Part shown: positions 1 to 6,472 of the stretch, piece by piece
Position numbering within the stretch: position 1 is the first letter of the stretch
Layout of the letters: the number at the start of each line of letters is the position of its first letter
Assembly (NCBI GenBank): GCA_946621875.1
Contig: CAMOOX010000036.1
Location: forward strand, 1-13,924
Origin: UBA1738 sp003453455
GTDB lineage: Bacteria > Bacillota > Clostridia > UBA1381
Reading direction: 5' to 3'
DNA: 13,924 nt
Program-made: the position numbers and the translations under genes
Notes under the pieces: model-generated
What the model was told of the DNA's origin: nothing
Databases searched by the model: none
The model's input: the letters and a program-made list of their open reading frames with translations, nothing else

Positions 1-5
1 CTTTT

Positions 6-890
6 TTATGCTCTCGGATGTGCCTTTTCATAAACCTCTTTTAGCCTTGCGTCCATAATTTTGGAATAAACTTGCGTTGAGGATATTTCGTTATGCCCCA
101 AAAGCTGGCGTATTGCCTCCAAATCTGCGCCGTTCTGCAAAAGGTGCATAGCAAACGAGTGCCTTATTGCGTACGGAGTAATTGCTTTTTTTATGCCGGC
201 GCTTTTGCCGTATCCCTTTAATATCTTCCAAAATCCCTGGCGCGACATTTTAGTTCCGCTCCTATTTAGAAACAGATATTTTATTCCATCGTCAAAAACA
301 AGTCTTGGTCTTGCTTTATCAAGGTATTGCTTAACAGCCGAGACTGCGGCTTTTCCCACAGGAACAACCCTTTCATGAGTTGCTGTCCGACACCGCAAGA
401 AGCCTTGTTTTAAGTTTATATCGTCCATTGTCAGCTCTATTATTTCCGAAACCTTAATTCCTGTCGCGTACAAAAGCTCCAGCATCGCCTTATCCCTTAT
501 TCCCTTTGTCTCGGTAATATTAGGCTCGGAAAGGAGCCTCTCCGTTTCTTGTGCCGTCAAAAATCCAGGCTGTTTTTTATCAGCGGGCGGCGCAATAATG
601 TTTGCCGTTGGATCTTTTATCTTCTCTCCGCTTGCTATTACATAGGAATAAAATGCCCTTATGGCAGCTAAGCTCCGAGAAACGGTAGCCGGGGCTTTGC
701 CGCTTTTTTTCATTTGCAGAAGATATGTAACAACGGTCATTCTGTCCGTTTGTGAAATTTTAAAAATCCCATTTTCTCTAAGATATTCTATATACTTTAA
801 AATATCCCTTTTGTACGAAACAACGGTATTTTGTGAGCTTTCTCTCGCACCTGCCATATAAAAAACGAAGGAATCCAAAAGCTCTTGCAT
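6..890 (-). CDS. xerD: XerD-like tyrosine recombinase with degenerate catalytic site
   Basis: A 294-residue protein of normal XerC/XerD length. Residues 1-90 form the N-terminal SAM-like core-binding domain and about 108-290 the tyrosine recombinase domain; it ends in HPRA like many XerD proteins. By alignment from memory with E. coli XerD, R243, H266 and nucleophile Y275 are kept. The first catalytic Arg is Lys (K146 in GIKVSE), the beta-hairpin Lys is absent (residues 167-174 read CRTATHER), and the His of HxxR is Tyr (Y240 in PYAIR). Xer proteins normally resolve chromosome dimers at dif; with these changes activity is doubtful. The start at 890 is chosen because GGGAGG lies 7 bases upstream. 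The frame stays open to 1286, but that part runs through spoIIM in another frame. A spoIIM-xerD order is also known in Bacillus, where other genes lie between them. Family assignment is firm; function is uncertain. Confidence 0.9.
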   Translation of the reverse strand: MQELLDSFVFYMAGARESSQNTVVSYKRDILKYIEYLRENGIFKISQTDRMTVVTYLLQMKKSGKAPATVSRSLAAIRAFYSYVIASGEKIKDPTANIIAPPADKKQPGFLTAQETERLLSEPNITETKGIRDKAMLELLYATGIKVSEIIELTMDDINLKQGFLRCRTATHERVVPVGKAAVSAVKQYLDKARPRLVFDDGIKYLFLNRSGTKMSRQGFWKILKGYGKSAGIKKAITPYAIRHSFAMHLLQNGADLEAIRQLLGHNEISSTQVYSKIMDARLKEVYEKAHPRA

Positions 891-926
891 ACAAAGCCTC
901 CCGTCCTTAACAATATTTGTGAGGTT

Positions 927-954
927 ATTATACCATATTTTTTCCGTTTGTAAA
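927..954 (-). promoter_or_regulatory. Sigma-A type promoter of xerD
   Basis: On the minus strand, TTTACA (949-954) and TATAAT (927-932) are separated by 16 bases, and TGG before the -10 gives an extended -10. It lies just after the spoIIM stop, so xerD can be transcribed independently of the sporulation gene upstream. Confidence 0.7.
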
Positions 955-961
955 GCATTTT

Positions 962-1522
962 TTAGCCGGAAATCAAAAACCTTGACGCCCATTTTATAAA
1001 TATCGGAGACGCCGCACCTTTTATCAGGGCGTCTGCACAAAATATTGCACCAAGAAAAATAGTCGAAACAAACATTTTTTTGTAGTATGACCGTTTTTCC
1101 TCCTTTAAAAGCAAACCTCTTGCGTTTATTGCTCCGTAATAGCTCGCCGCAGGTATCAAAATTGCTGCCGAAAAAAGGCTGGATATGCACAAAAGGCTCC
1201 CTTTTATTCCGTAAAGCCTTAAAACCGCCATTACGGAAAATCCTCCGGTATATCCTTTTATGAACATTGCAACTCCCACAATCCAAGCAAGCGGACCTGC
1301 TAAGCTCCCTATTGCAAGAAGTGCAAGAATTTTCATATTCTCCTTTGCCGCGGATTTTACTCCGCTTGCAGATGCCGTGTCATACGCGTTTATCCCGTCT
1401 TTTAAGTATTCGTACATCTCAGACTGATTTTGTGCGTGTATTTCCCTTACCGCTCCTATTAAAACGCCTGATGAATATATCAAAAGCATCAGCAAAAATA
1501 ATAGCTTTCGTAAATTATTCAC
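962..1522 (-). CDS. spoIIM: Stage II sporulation protein M (SpoIIM)
   Basis: A 186-residue integral membrane protein. Hydrophobic segments lie at about 6-24, 64-88, 107-127 and 150-168, and a KGYTGGFSVM stretch (89-98) followed by YGIKGSLL and LIPAAS is typical of the SpoIIM family. In known sporeformers SpoIIM anchors the SpoIID-SpoIIM-SpoIIP complex in the mother-cell membrane, where septal and then peripheral peptidoglycan is degraded so that the mother cell can engulf the forespore. The start is GTG at 1522, with SD AAGGGGA 7 bases upstream. That SD lies inside the 3' arm of a terminator-like hairpin, which is unusual. The gene is slightly shorter than the roughly 210 residues common in the family. 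I found no convincing sigma-E promoter by eye. Confidence 0.88.
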   Translation of the reverse strand: MNNLRKLLFLLMLLIYSSGVLIGAVREIHAQNQSEMYEYLKDGINAYDTASASGVKSAAKENMKILALLAIGSLAGPLAWIVGVAMFIKGYTGGFSVMAVLRLYGIKGSLLCISSLFSAAILIPAASYYGAINARGLLLKEEKRSYYKKMFVSTIFLGAIFCADALIKGAASPIFIKWASRFLISG

Positions 1523-1574
1523 AAAAAAATCCCCTTTTGCAATTAGTAGTACATACTATTCGCAAAAAGGGGAT
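1523..1574 (-). terminator. Terminator-like hairpin covering the spoIIM ribosome binding site
   Basis: Reading the minus strand after the aminotransferase stop, ATCCCCTTTTTGC (1574 down to 1562) can pair with GCAAAAGGGGAT (1540 down to 1529), with one bulged T. Additional partial pairing is possible inside. The 3' arm is followed by seven T (1529-1523) and then directly by the spoIIM GTG. It has the form of an intrinsic terminator for the aminotransferase gene, but its 3' arm is also the spoIIM SD. Confidence 0.7.
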
Positions 1575-1586
1575 AAAATTCCTCTT

Positions 1587-2774
1587 TTAGGCAAGATGCT
1601 TCAAGAAATTTTCAAGCCTTTCAATGCCTTTCTCGATGCTTTCCATATCAACAGCGTACGACCATCTGACATATCCCAGTGCGCCAAATCCCGTTCCGGG
1701 CACTATCGCAACCTTTTCCGCATCAAGGAAAAGTTTTGCAAAATCGTCTGCGCTTTCTATTTTCTGTCCATTATAGGATTTTCCGATAATGCCGTCTATA
1801 TTCATCATAATATAGAATGCACCCTGCGGTTTTCTGCAAGATACGCCGTCAATTTTATTAATTGCATCTACCAGAAAATCCCGTCTTTTTTTAAATTCTA
1901 CGCACATTTTTCTGACATCTGAAAGTCCGCCCGAAAGTGCAGCAACAGCCGCTGCCTGAGCAATTGAATTCGGGTTTGACGCACCGTGCGATTGAATGCT
2001 TGCCATAGCCTTTGCTATTTTCTCATTTGCTGCCGCAAAGCCTATACGCCAGCCCGTCATAGCATAAGTTTTGGAAACGCCGTTGATTGTTACAGTACGC
2101 TCTTTTATATCCTCGCTGAGCGATGCGATACTTATATGCTTTCCTTCATAGATTAGATGCTCATATACCTCGTCGGATATTACATACAAGTTGTTTTCAA
2201 CGGCAAAATCCGCTATTTTACGAAGCTCCGCCTCGCTATATACCATACCTGTCGGATTTGACGGACTGTTTAATATTATAGCCTTTGTTTTTGGCGTTAA
2301 TGCCTTCTTAAAATCTTCTGCCGTCGCTTTAAAATCATTTTCCTCCGAAGTATTTACTACGACAGGAACTCCATCTGCAAGCTTCACCATTTCCGGATAG
2401 CTTACCCAATACGGCGCAGGTATCAGCACCTCATCCTGCGGATTTAATAAAACCAAAAAAGTGTTCATAAGAGAGTGTTTTGCTCCGTTTGAAACAACTA
2501 TCTGAGACGGCTCATACTTAATGCCGTTTTCTCGCAAGAACTTTTCCGAAACAGCTCGCCTAAGCTCCATTGTGCCTGCCGCAGGCGTGTATTTCGTCTG
2601 TCCTTTCATCATCGCCTCTATCGCCGCATCCTTTATGTACTGCGGCGTATCAAAATCAGGCTCACCGCATCCAAATCCCACGGCGTCCTCTCCGTTTGCA
2701 ATCATACTTTTATATTTTGCATCTATTGTAAGTGTTGGTGACGGCGTAATTCTTTCCGCCTTTTTAGAAATCAT
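1587..2774 (-). CDS. aspC: PLP-dependent aspartate aminotransferase, class I
   Basis: A 395-residue cytosolic fold-type I aminotransferase, full length for the aspartate aminotransferase I-gamma group. Visible signatures are SNGAKHSL (95-102), SPSNPTG (170-176, cofactor-contacting Asn173), SDEVYEHL (200-207, Asp201 and Tyr204), SKTYAMTGWRIGF (234-246) with K235 as the expected Schiff-base lysine, and GYVRWSYA near the C-terminus with the substrate carboxylate Arg. It is expected to interconvert aspartate and 2-oxoglutarate with oxaloacetate and glutamate. Related amino acid substrates cannot be excluded from sequence alone. The ATG at 2774 has a GGAGG SD 6 bases upstream. The gene has its own promoter at 2836-2864 and ends at the hairpin preceding spoIIM, so it looks monocistronic. 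Confidence 0.93.
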   Translation of the reverse strand: MISKKAERITPSPTLTIDAKYKSMIANGEDAVGFGCGEPDFDTPQYIKDAAIEAMMKGQTKYTPAAGTMELRRAVSEKFLRENGIKYEPSQIVVSNGAKHSLMNTFLVLLNPQDEVLIPAPYWVSYPEMVKLADGVPVVVNTSEENDFKATAEDFKKALTPKTKAIILNSPSNPTGMVYSEAELRKIADFAVENNLYVISDEVYEHLIYEGKHISIASLSEDIKERTVTINGVSKTYAMTGWRIGFAAANEKIAKAMASIQSHGASNPNSIAQAAAVAALSGGLSDVRKMCVEFKKRRDFLVDAINKIDGVSCRKPQGAFYIMMNIDGIIGKSYNGQKIESADDFAKLFLDAEKVAIVPGTGFGALGYVRWSYAVDMESIEKGIERLENFLKHLA

Positions 2775-2835
2775 AATTCCTCCATTTTGAAATTTTTAAA
2801 TTTTAAAATTTCATTTTTTCATAAATTTCCTACTA

Positions 2836-2864
2836 ATTATACTACTTTTCAAGAGAAAATGCAA
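2836..2864 (-). promoter_or_regulatory. Sigma-A type promoter of the aminotransferase gene
   Basis: On the minus strand a perfect TATAAT (2836-2841) is preceded by TTGCAT (2859-2864) at exactly 17 bases. The predicted leader of about 55 bases includes an AT-only inverted repeat (2789-2812) just upstream of the SD. The rest of the 2775-2936 gap shows nothing further that I can support. Confidence 0.65.
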
Positions 2865-2936
2865 CATTTCTTTAATAGAAGTTTCAAAATTCGTACACAA
2901 AATATTTTCCTGCAATATATATTTTACTGTGCAGTT

Positions 2937-3824
2937 TTAACAATTATACGCTTTTAGCACTCTTAAAAAGTTTTTTTCTGCCAATTTCTCGCGTATTTTA
3001 GTGCTGTACGGAAGCTCTAAAATCAGCTTTTCAATGTCCTCAATTCCATTTATTCCTTGCGGCAGCGCATCAATACCGTCAAAATCACAGCCAAGACCGA
3101 TATTATCCTCTCCGCCAAGTGCCAAAAATCTATCAATATGCGCTTTTATATCTTCACCCAAAAAAGGCGGATATAAATTTATACCTGCAACACCGCCGCT
3201 TTTTTTGATAATTAAAAACTGCTCATCGGTAAGGTTCCTTGGGTGATTTGTAACCGCTTTCATGTTTGAATGGCTCGCACAAATCGGTTTTTTGAAAATT
3301 TTCACAGCGTCATAAAAGGATTTCTCGCTCATATGCGACACATCAAGAATTATCCCAAGCTTATCCATTTTTTTAACTATTTTTTTTCCAAATTCTGAAA
3401 GTCCTGTGTCCTCCTCTTCCATAACGCCGCAGGCAATTTTATTTCTAAAATTCCATACAGGCGCTATCATAAAGACGCCCCTTTGCTTTAACCGTAAAAG
3501 GTCGTCCTCTTTTTCTATTCCCTCTGCGCCTTCTATGCTCAAAAACGCACGATAAGGCGATTTTGCCTCTTTAAAATCACTGTAATTTTTGCATACACAA
3601 ATGCTGTTTTTTCCCATTTGCTCATAAAACAAATCAATTACTTTTTCTTCATATTCCCTTGCATTTCCCCTTTTTTCGGGGGATGTGAATACCGCAAAAA
3701 CCTGAGTATATGCATCATATTTTTTCATTCTCTCAAAATCTATGTGCAGACTGTTTTTCGCAAAACTCTGATTTTTTTCGTACATTTCGGAAGCGGTATC
3801 GCAATGCGCATCAAAAATTCTCAT
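2937..3824 (-). CDS. Membrane dipeptidase family (peptidase M19)
   Basis: A 295-residue zinc peptidase of the renal-dipeptidase type. The expected metal-site motifs appear in order: DAHCDT (His7, Asp9), SIEGAEG (Glu98), DVSHMS (His164), ASHSN (His185), HPRNLTDEQ (Arg196), and GLGCDFDGI near residue 250. No signal peptide or membrane segment is visible, so despite the family name it is probably cytoplasmic and cleaves dipeptides. The physiological substrate cannot be told from sequence. ATG at 3824 overlaps the yraN stop by one base (TGATG), and AAAGGGAG lies about 6 bases upstream. A TTG one codon earlier is a less likely start. It is the last gene of an rnhB-yraN-dipeptidase operon. Confidence 0.88.
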   Translation of the reverse strand: MRIFDAHCDTASEMYEKNQSFAKNSLHIDFERMKKYDAYTQVFAVFTSPEKRGNAREYEEKVIDLFYEQMGKNSICVCKNYSDFKEAKSPYRAFLSIEGAEGIEKEDDLLRLKQRGVFMIAPVWNFRNKIACGVMEEEDTGLSEFGKKIVKKMDKLGIILDVSHMSEKSFYDAVKIFKKPICASHSNMKAVTNHPRNLTDEQFLIIKKSGGVAGINLYPPFLGEDIKAHIDRFLALGGEDNIGLGCDFDGIDALPQGINGIEDIEKLILELPYSTKIREKLAEKNFLRVLKAYNC

Positions 3825-4180
3825 CAAAACGCTCCCTTTATGTGATTTATTTCTGTTACCAAAAGCGCATTTTTGTCCTTTTTATACATCACTTCAATTA
3901 CATCAAAGCGCATATCTATATCATCAGAACCGAGATAACTTATGGCAGTTTTTATGATTTTTTCCTGTTTCTTATAATCGACAAACTCCGCAGGAGTTCC
4001 GTAATTTTGAGAGATCCGCGTCTTTACCTCGGCAAAAACTATCGTTTCCCCATCCTTTGCAATTATATCAATTTCTCCGCCGCGCTCATGGTAATTCCGC
4101 TTTAATACTTTAATGTTTTTGCTTTCAAGATATTTGCAGGCCTCGGTTTCGCCAAAATCTCCTATTTGTTTTGTGGTCAT
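3824..4180 (-). CDS. yraN: YraN / UPF0102 family nuclease-fold protein
   Basis: A 118-residue protein with the complete UPF0102 pattern: GDFGETEACKYL (7-18), RNYHERGGEIDII (28-40) and VFAEVKTR (48-55). E36, D38, E51 and K53 match the metal-binding core of Holliday-junction-resolvase-like and restriction-endonuclase-like folds. The family is widely conserved, but its cellular role is not firmly established. It overlaps rnhB by four bases (ATGA) and has a strong SD (GGAGGGTG). Adjacency of rnhB and yraN is a frequent bacterial arrangement and suggests co-expression. Translation probably couples to rnhB upstream and to the dipeptidase gene downstream. Confidence 0.92.
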   Translation of the reverse strand: MTTKQIGDFGETEACKYLESKNIKVLKRNYHERGGEIDIIAKDGETIVFAEVKTRISQNYGTPAEFVDYKKQEKIIKTAISYLGSDDIDMRFDVIEVMYKKDKNALLVTEINHIKGAF

Positions 4181-4824
4181 TTTTCACCCTCCAAAATCTT
4201 TTTTAGAAAGGTCTTTCTGTGTATAGGACATACCCCGTACTTTAAAATTGCGTCAGTATGCTCCTTGGTTCCATAGCCCTTATGCTTTTCAAACCCGTAC
4301 TCGGGATAAACCTCCGCCATTTTTGTTATATACCTGTCTCGGGCAACCTTTGCAAGGATTGAAGCGCTGGCAATTGAGATACTTTTTGCGTCGCCCTTTA
4401 CTATTGTTTCGTGAGATATATCCATGCCTTTAATACTGTTCCCGTCAATTATCACATAATCCGGCTTTTTTGAAAGTGAATTTACCGCTCCGTTCATTGC
4501 CATATGTGTGGCATTTAATATATTGATTTCGTCTATTTTTTTCTCATCTACCGAAAAAATCGAATAGCACACAGCTTTTTCCGTTATTTCGTAAAAAAGC
4601 TCTTCCCGTTTTTTGGGGGACAGTTTTTTTGAATCATTTATTCCGTCAAGCCTGATATCTTGCGGCAAAATCACCGCCGCGGCATATACAGGCCCTGCCA
4701 AAGGCCCTCTTCCTGCCTCATCGACTCCTGCTATAAGCTTGTATCCTTCTTTTTGTAGCCGCTTTTCCGTTTCCTTCATCTTTTCCTGGCGCAAAAGCTC
4801 TTGTTCTTCCGATAATTTGGGCAT
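4177..4824 (-). CDS. rnhB: Ribonuclease HII
   Basis: A 215-residue RNase HII that cleaves the RNA strand of RNA-DNA hybrids and nicks at single ribonucleotides embedded in DNA. Catalytic acidic residues are visible as D35 and E36 (AGVDEAGRG), D127 (VIIDGN) and D145 (KGDAKS). Other family marks are GPLAGPV (40-46), NDSKKLS (63-69) and the KSISIASASILAKVARDR segment (147-164). The first 28 residues are a charged, probably helical extension, as found in several Firmicute RNase HII proteins. ATG at 4824 has an AGAGGT SD 6 bases upstream. It is the first gene of the rnhB-yraN-dipeptidase operon and is driven by a promoter that overlaps the divergent DUF4364 promoter. Confidence 0.96.
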   Translation of the reverse strand: MPKLSEEQELLRQEKMKETEKRLQKEGYKLIAGVDEAGRGPLAGPVYAAAVILPQDIRLDGINDSKKLSPKKREELFYEITEKAVCYSIFSVDEKKIDEINILNATHMAMNGAVNSLSKKPDYVIIDGNSIKGMDISHETIVKGDAKSISIASASILAKVARDRYITKMAEVYPEYGFEKHKGYGTKEHTDAILKYGVCPIHRKTFLKKILEGEK

Positions 4825-4856
4825 ATATGTACCTCTTTTGTATTTTTTTTGTGAAT

Positions 4857-4885
4857 ATTATATCATTTTCCTAAAATATATGCTA
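4857..4885 (-). promoter_or_regulatory. Extended -10 promoter of the rnhB operon
   Basis: On the minus strand TATAAT (4857-4862) is preceded by TGA, forming an extended -10. The -35 position 17 bases upstream (TAGCAT) is weak. It overlaps the opposing promoter of the DUF4364 gene. Confidence 0.6.
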
Positions 4886-4889
4886 TAAT
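4861..4889 (+). promoter_or_regulatory. Extended -10 promoter of the DUF4364 gene
   Basis: TGCTATAAT at 4881-4889 is a consensus extended -10, with a weak -35 region around 4861-4866. The -35 of this promoter overlaps the -10 of the rnhB promoter, and the reverse is also true. Confidence 0.6.
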
Positions 4890-4921
4890 ATTAATGAAAA
4901 AATTTTATGGAGGCAGAAAAA

Positions 4922-5470
4922 ATGTATATGCGCGAGATAGACGACCCCGTTACAATACAATATATTATACTTTTTACCCTTGCAAAAGCGAACCGGCGGA
5001 TAACTCACTCTCAGCTTACCTGCCTCACGCTTGACAGGTGCAATATAAATTTTACAAACTTCCAGATAGCTCTTGACAATCTTGTGGGAATTGGCTATGT
5101 GGAGCGGCTTCCGGGTGATTTAGACGAGAATATGCCCGTCTATTCCCTCACCGAAAAAGGTATTGAGGCAAATGGCTTTTTTGAAAGCTCCATTCCCATT
5201 TATATACGCGACCAGATTGCAGAACATATTATTCCTTTTTTTGAGGAGGAGAGCCTTAAAAAGAGTGTAAAAGCTGACCTAAAACAAATCGGTGACAGAG
5301 AATACTGCGCAAATCTTGCGCTTTTTGACAGCAATTCGGCGCTTTTGGAGCTCACCGCCTATGGCGGAGACCGAAAAACCGCAGCCATTATGGTTCGTAA
5401 CTTCAAGAAAAATCACGAAAAGATTTATAACGAGATTATGAAAATTCTGCTGCAAGATGAGGAGAACTAA
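4922..5470 (+). CDS. DUF4364 family winged-helix protein
   Basis: A 182-residue protein matching the Firmicute DUF4364 family. The N-terminal half resembles a winged helix: ITHSQLTCL as first helix of the HTH, NFQIALDNLVGIGYVERL as a recognition-helix-plus-wing pattern, and VYSLTEKGIE as the closing wing strand. The C-terminal half is a mixed alpha/beta domain. Members may act as DNA-binding regulators, but no target is established to my knowledge. ATG 4922 is chosen because GGAGG (4909-4913) lies 8 bases upstream; the ATG at 4907 overlaps that SD and cannot use it. It is monocistronic, divergent from rnhB, and convergent on spoIID with its stop codon overlapping spoIID's. It might autoregulate the shared promoter region, which is only inference. 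Confidence 0.85.
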   Translation: MYMREIDDPVTIQYIILFTLAKANRRITHSQLTCLTLDRCNINFTNFQIALDNLVGIGYVERLPGDLDENMPVYSLTEKGIEANGFFESSIPIYIRDQIAEHIIPFFEEESLKKSVKADLKQIGDREYCANLALFDSNSALLELTAYGGDRKTAAIMVRNFKKNHEKIYNEIMKILLQDEEN

Positions 5471-5485
5471 TTCTCCTCATCTTTT
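5454..5485. terminator. Palindromic bidirectional terminator spanning two stop codons
   Basis: A perfect 13-bp inverted repeat (5454-5466 against 5471-5483) with a four-base CTAA loop. The loop contains the overlapping stops of DUF4364 (TAA, 5468-5470) and spoIID (TAG, 5469-5467). A short T run follows on the plus strand (5482-5485); the minus-strand side has only TT. It plausibly ends both convergent transcripts, better for the plus strand. Confidence 0.75.
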
Positions 5486-6429
5486 GTTATCTCAACTCCC
5501 GTATAATAGGTCTTTAAAATCTCCTGATATGTTTTTCCCTGCTGTGCAAGATAGTTTGCACCGTATTGGCTCATTCCCACGCCATGACCGAAGCCCGTGA
5601 CATCAAATCTGACCTTTTTTCCGTCTATATTTATCTCTACATTAGTTGACCTTAAATCATAGATTTTACGGAAAACTGTTCCCTTTACCGCCACACCGCC
5701 TATTTCTACCGTCAAAATTCCTCCTGCATCGCTCCTTGCAATATTTCCTATAAGCCCTTTTTCAAAATCTACGCCTTCAATATTATCCTTTGCTATTTTT
5801 TTGAACTCGTCAAGGCTCATTTCCTTTTCCGATTTATACTTGGGTGAAAACGCATCTCCCGGGCTTTCAACGCTCACAAGATATGGTCTGTCCCCTCCCC
5901 ATACATCCTTGGAATTTTCAGTTTTTCCTGATGATGTCGAGTGAAAAACCGCAGAAATGACCTCATTATTATAAGTTATGACTTCTCCCTTTGTTTCGTC
6001 AACTGCCCTTTTAATCTTTTCCCAGTTCTTTTCGCTTTCTGTCCCCCAGCTTTCGCGGCGTTTTTCTTCCGAAATCCATGCCTTACAATGCGTTGGGTCG
6101 GTGCACATATCCGCTCCCTTATGTTCTTCGGGAGTACCCGAAATTCTATATGCATTTTGCCGGGAGACAAGATAACTTCGTGCTGCCACCGCCTGTGCTT
6201 TTAGCGCCTCCATTTCAAAAGACGCGGGCATTTCCGCCGCTACAACTTCTTTTAAGTACTGACTTTTATTCATATCTACCACCTTGTCCTCATTTTTGAT
6301 ATAAACAGATACCGTCTCCTCATTTTCAGGAGGTTGCGGCTCGAATTTTCCATATTTTAAAAGCAAAACAAGAGGTATTAAAAGTGTTATTAAAAAGGCG
6401 GCTGCCATTGCCATAAGAATTTTTTTCAT
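5467..6429 (-). CDS. spoIID: Stage II sporulation protein D (SpoIID)
   Basis: A 320-residue membrane-anchored lytic transglycosylase of the SpoIID/LytB family. A single N-terminal membrane segment (4-24) leaves the rest outside the mother-cell membrane. E66 in VVAAEMPASF is the expected catalytic glutamate. H103, C109, H114 and C115 (around CTDPTHCKAW) match the zinc-binding cluster of sporulation SpoIID. STSSGKT (164-170), DVWGGDRPYL (175-184) and FGHGVGMSQYGAN (280-292) are further signatures. It cuts denuded glycan strands during engulfment, with SpoIIP and SpoIIM. The ATG at 6429 has SD AGGTGA 6 bases upstream. This SD lies in the 3' arm of a hairpin that follows tgt. Expression is expected to be sporulation-specific, but I found no promoter that I trust. 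Confidence 0.93.
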   Translation of the reverse strand: MKKILMAMAAAFLITLLIPLVLLLKYGKFEPQPPENEETVSVYIKNEDKVVDMNKSQYLKEVVAAEMPASFEMEALKAQAVAARSYLVSRQNAYRISGTPEEHKGADMCTDPTHCKAWISEEKRRESWGTESEKNWEKIKRAVDETKGEVITYNNEVISAVFHSTSSGKTENSKDVWGGDRPYLVSVESPGDAFSPKYKSEKEMSLDEFKKIAKDNIEGVDFEKGLIGNIARSDAGGILTVEIGGVAVKGTVFRKIYDLRSTNVEINIDGKKVRFDVTGFGHGVGMSQYGANYLAQQGKTYQEILKTYYTGVEITKDEEN

Positions 6430-6470
6430 AAAAAATCACCTGCTTATCTATATGAAAGCAGGCTGATTTT
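6430..6470 (-). terminator. Terminator-like hairpin covering the spoIID ribosome binding site
   Basis: Three bases after the tgt stop, AAAATCAGCCTGCTT (minus strand, 6470 down to 6456) pairs with AAGCAGGTGATTTT (6445 down to 6432): 14 bp with one bulged G and a 10-base loop. A T run ends directly at the spoIID ATG. It resembles an intrinsic terminator for the tgt operon, while its 3' arm contains the spoIID SD. Confidence 0.72.
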
Positions 6471-6472
6471 TA

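Noticed and set aside
891..1286. Upstream in-frame extension of the xerD reading frame (132 extra residues)
   Set aside because: It overlaps spoIIM in a different frame and has basic/Cys-rich out-of-frame composition. A clear SD and the conserved Xer N-terminus place the start at 890.
2789..2812. AT-only inverted repeat GAAATTTT/AAAATTTC in the aminotransferase leader
   Set aside because: Only A/T pairs apart from the closing G-C, no T run typical of a terminator, and no match to a riboswitch; such repeats arise easily in AT-rich leaders.
2880..2936. Possible terminator after the dipeptidase gene (CTGCA ... TGCAG)
   Set aside because: A five-bp stem with a 15-base loop and no clean T run; too weak to call.
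4907..4921. ATG at 4907 as start of the DUF4364 gene
   Set aside because: This ATG overlaps the GGAGG that serves the ATG at 4922, leaving it without its own SD.
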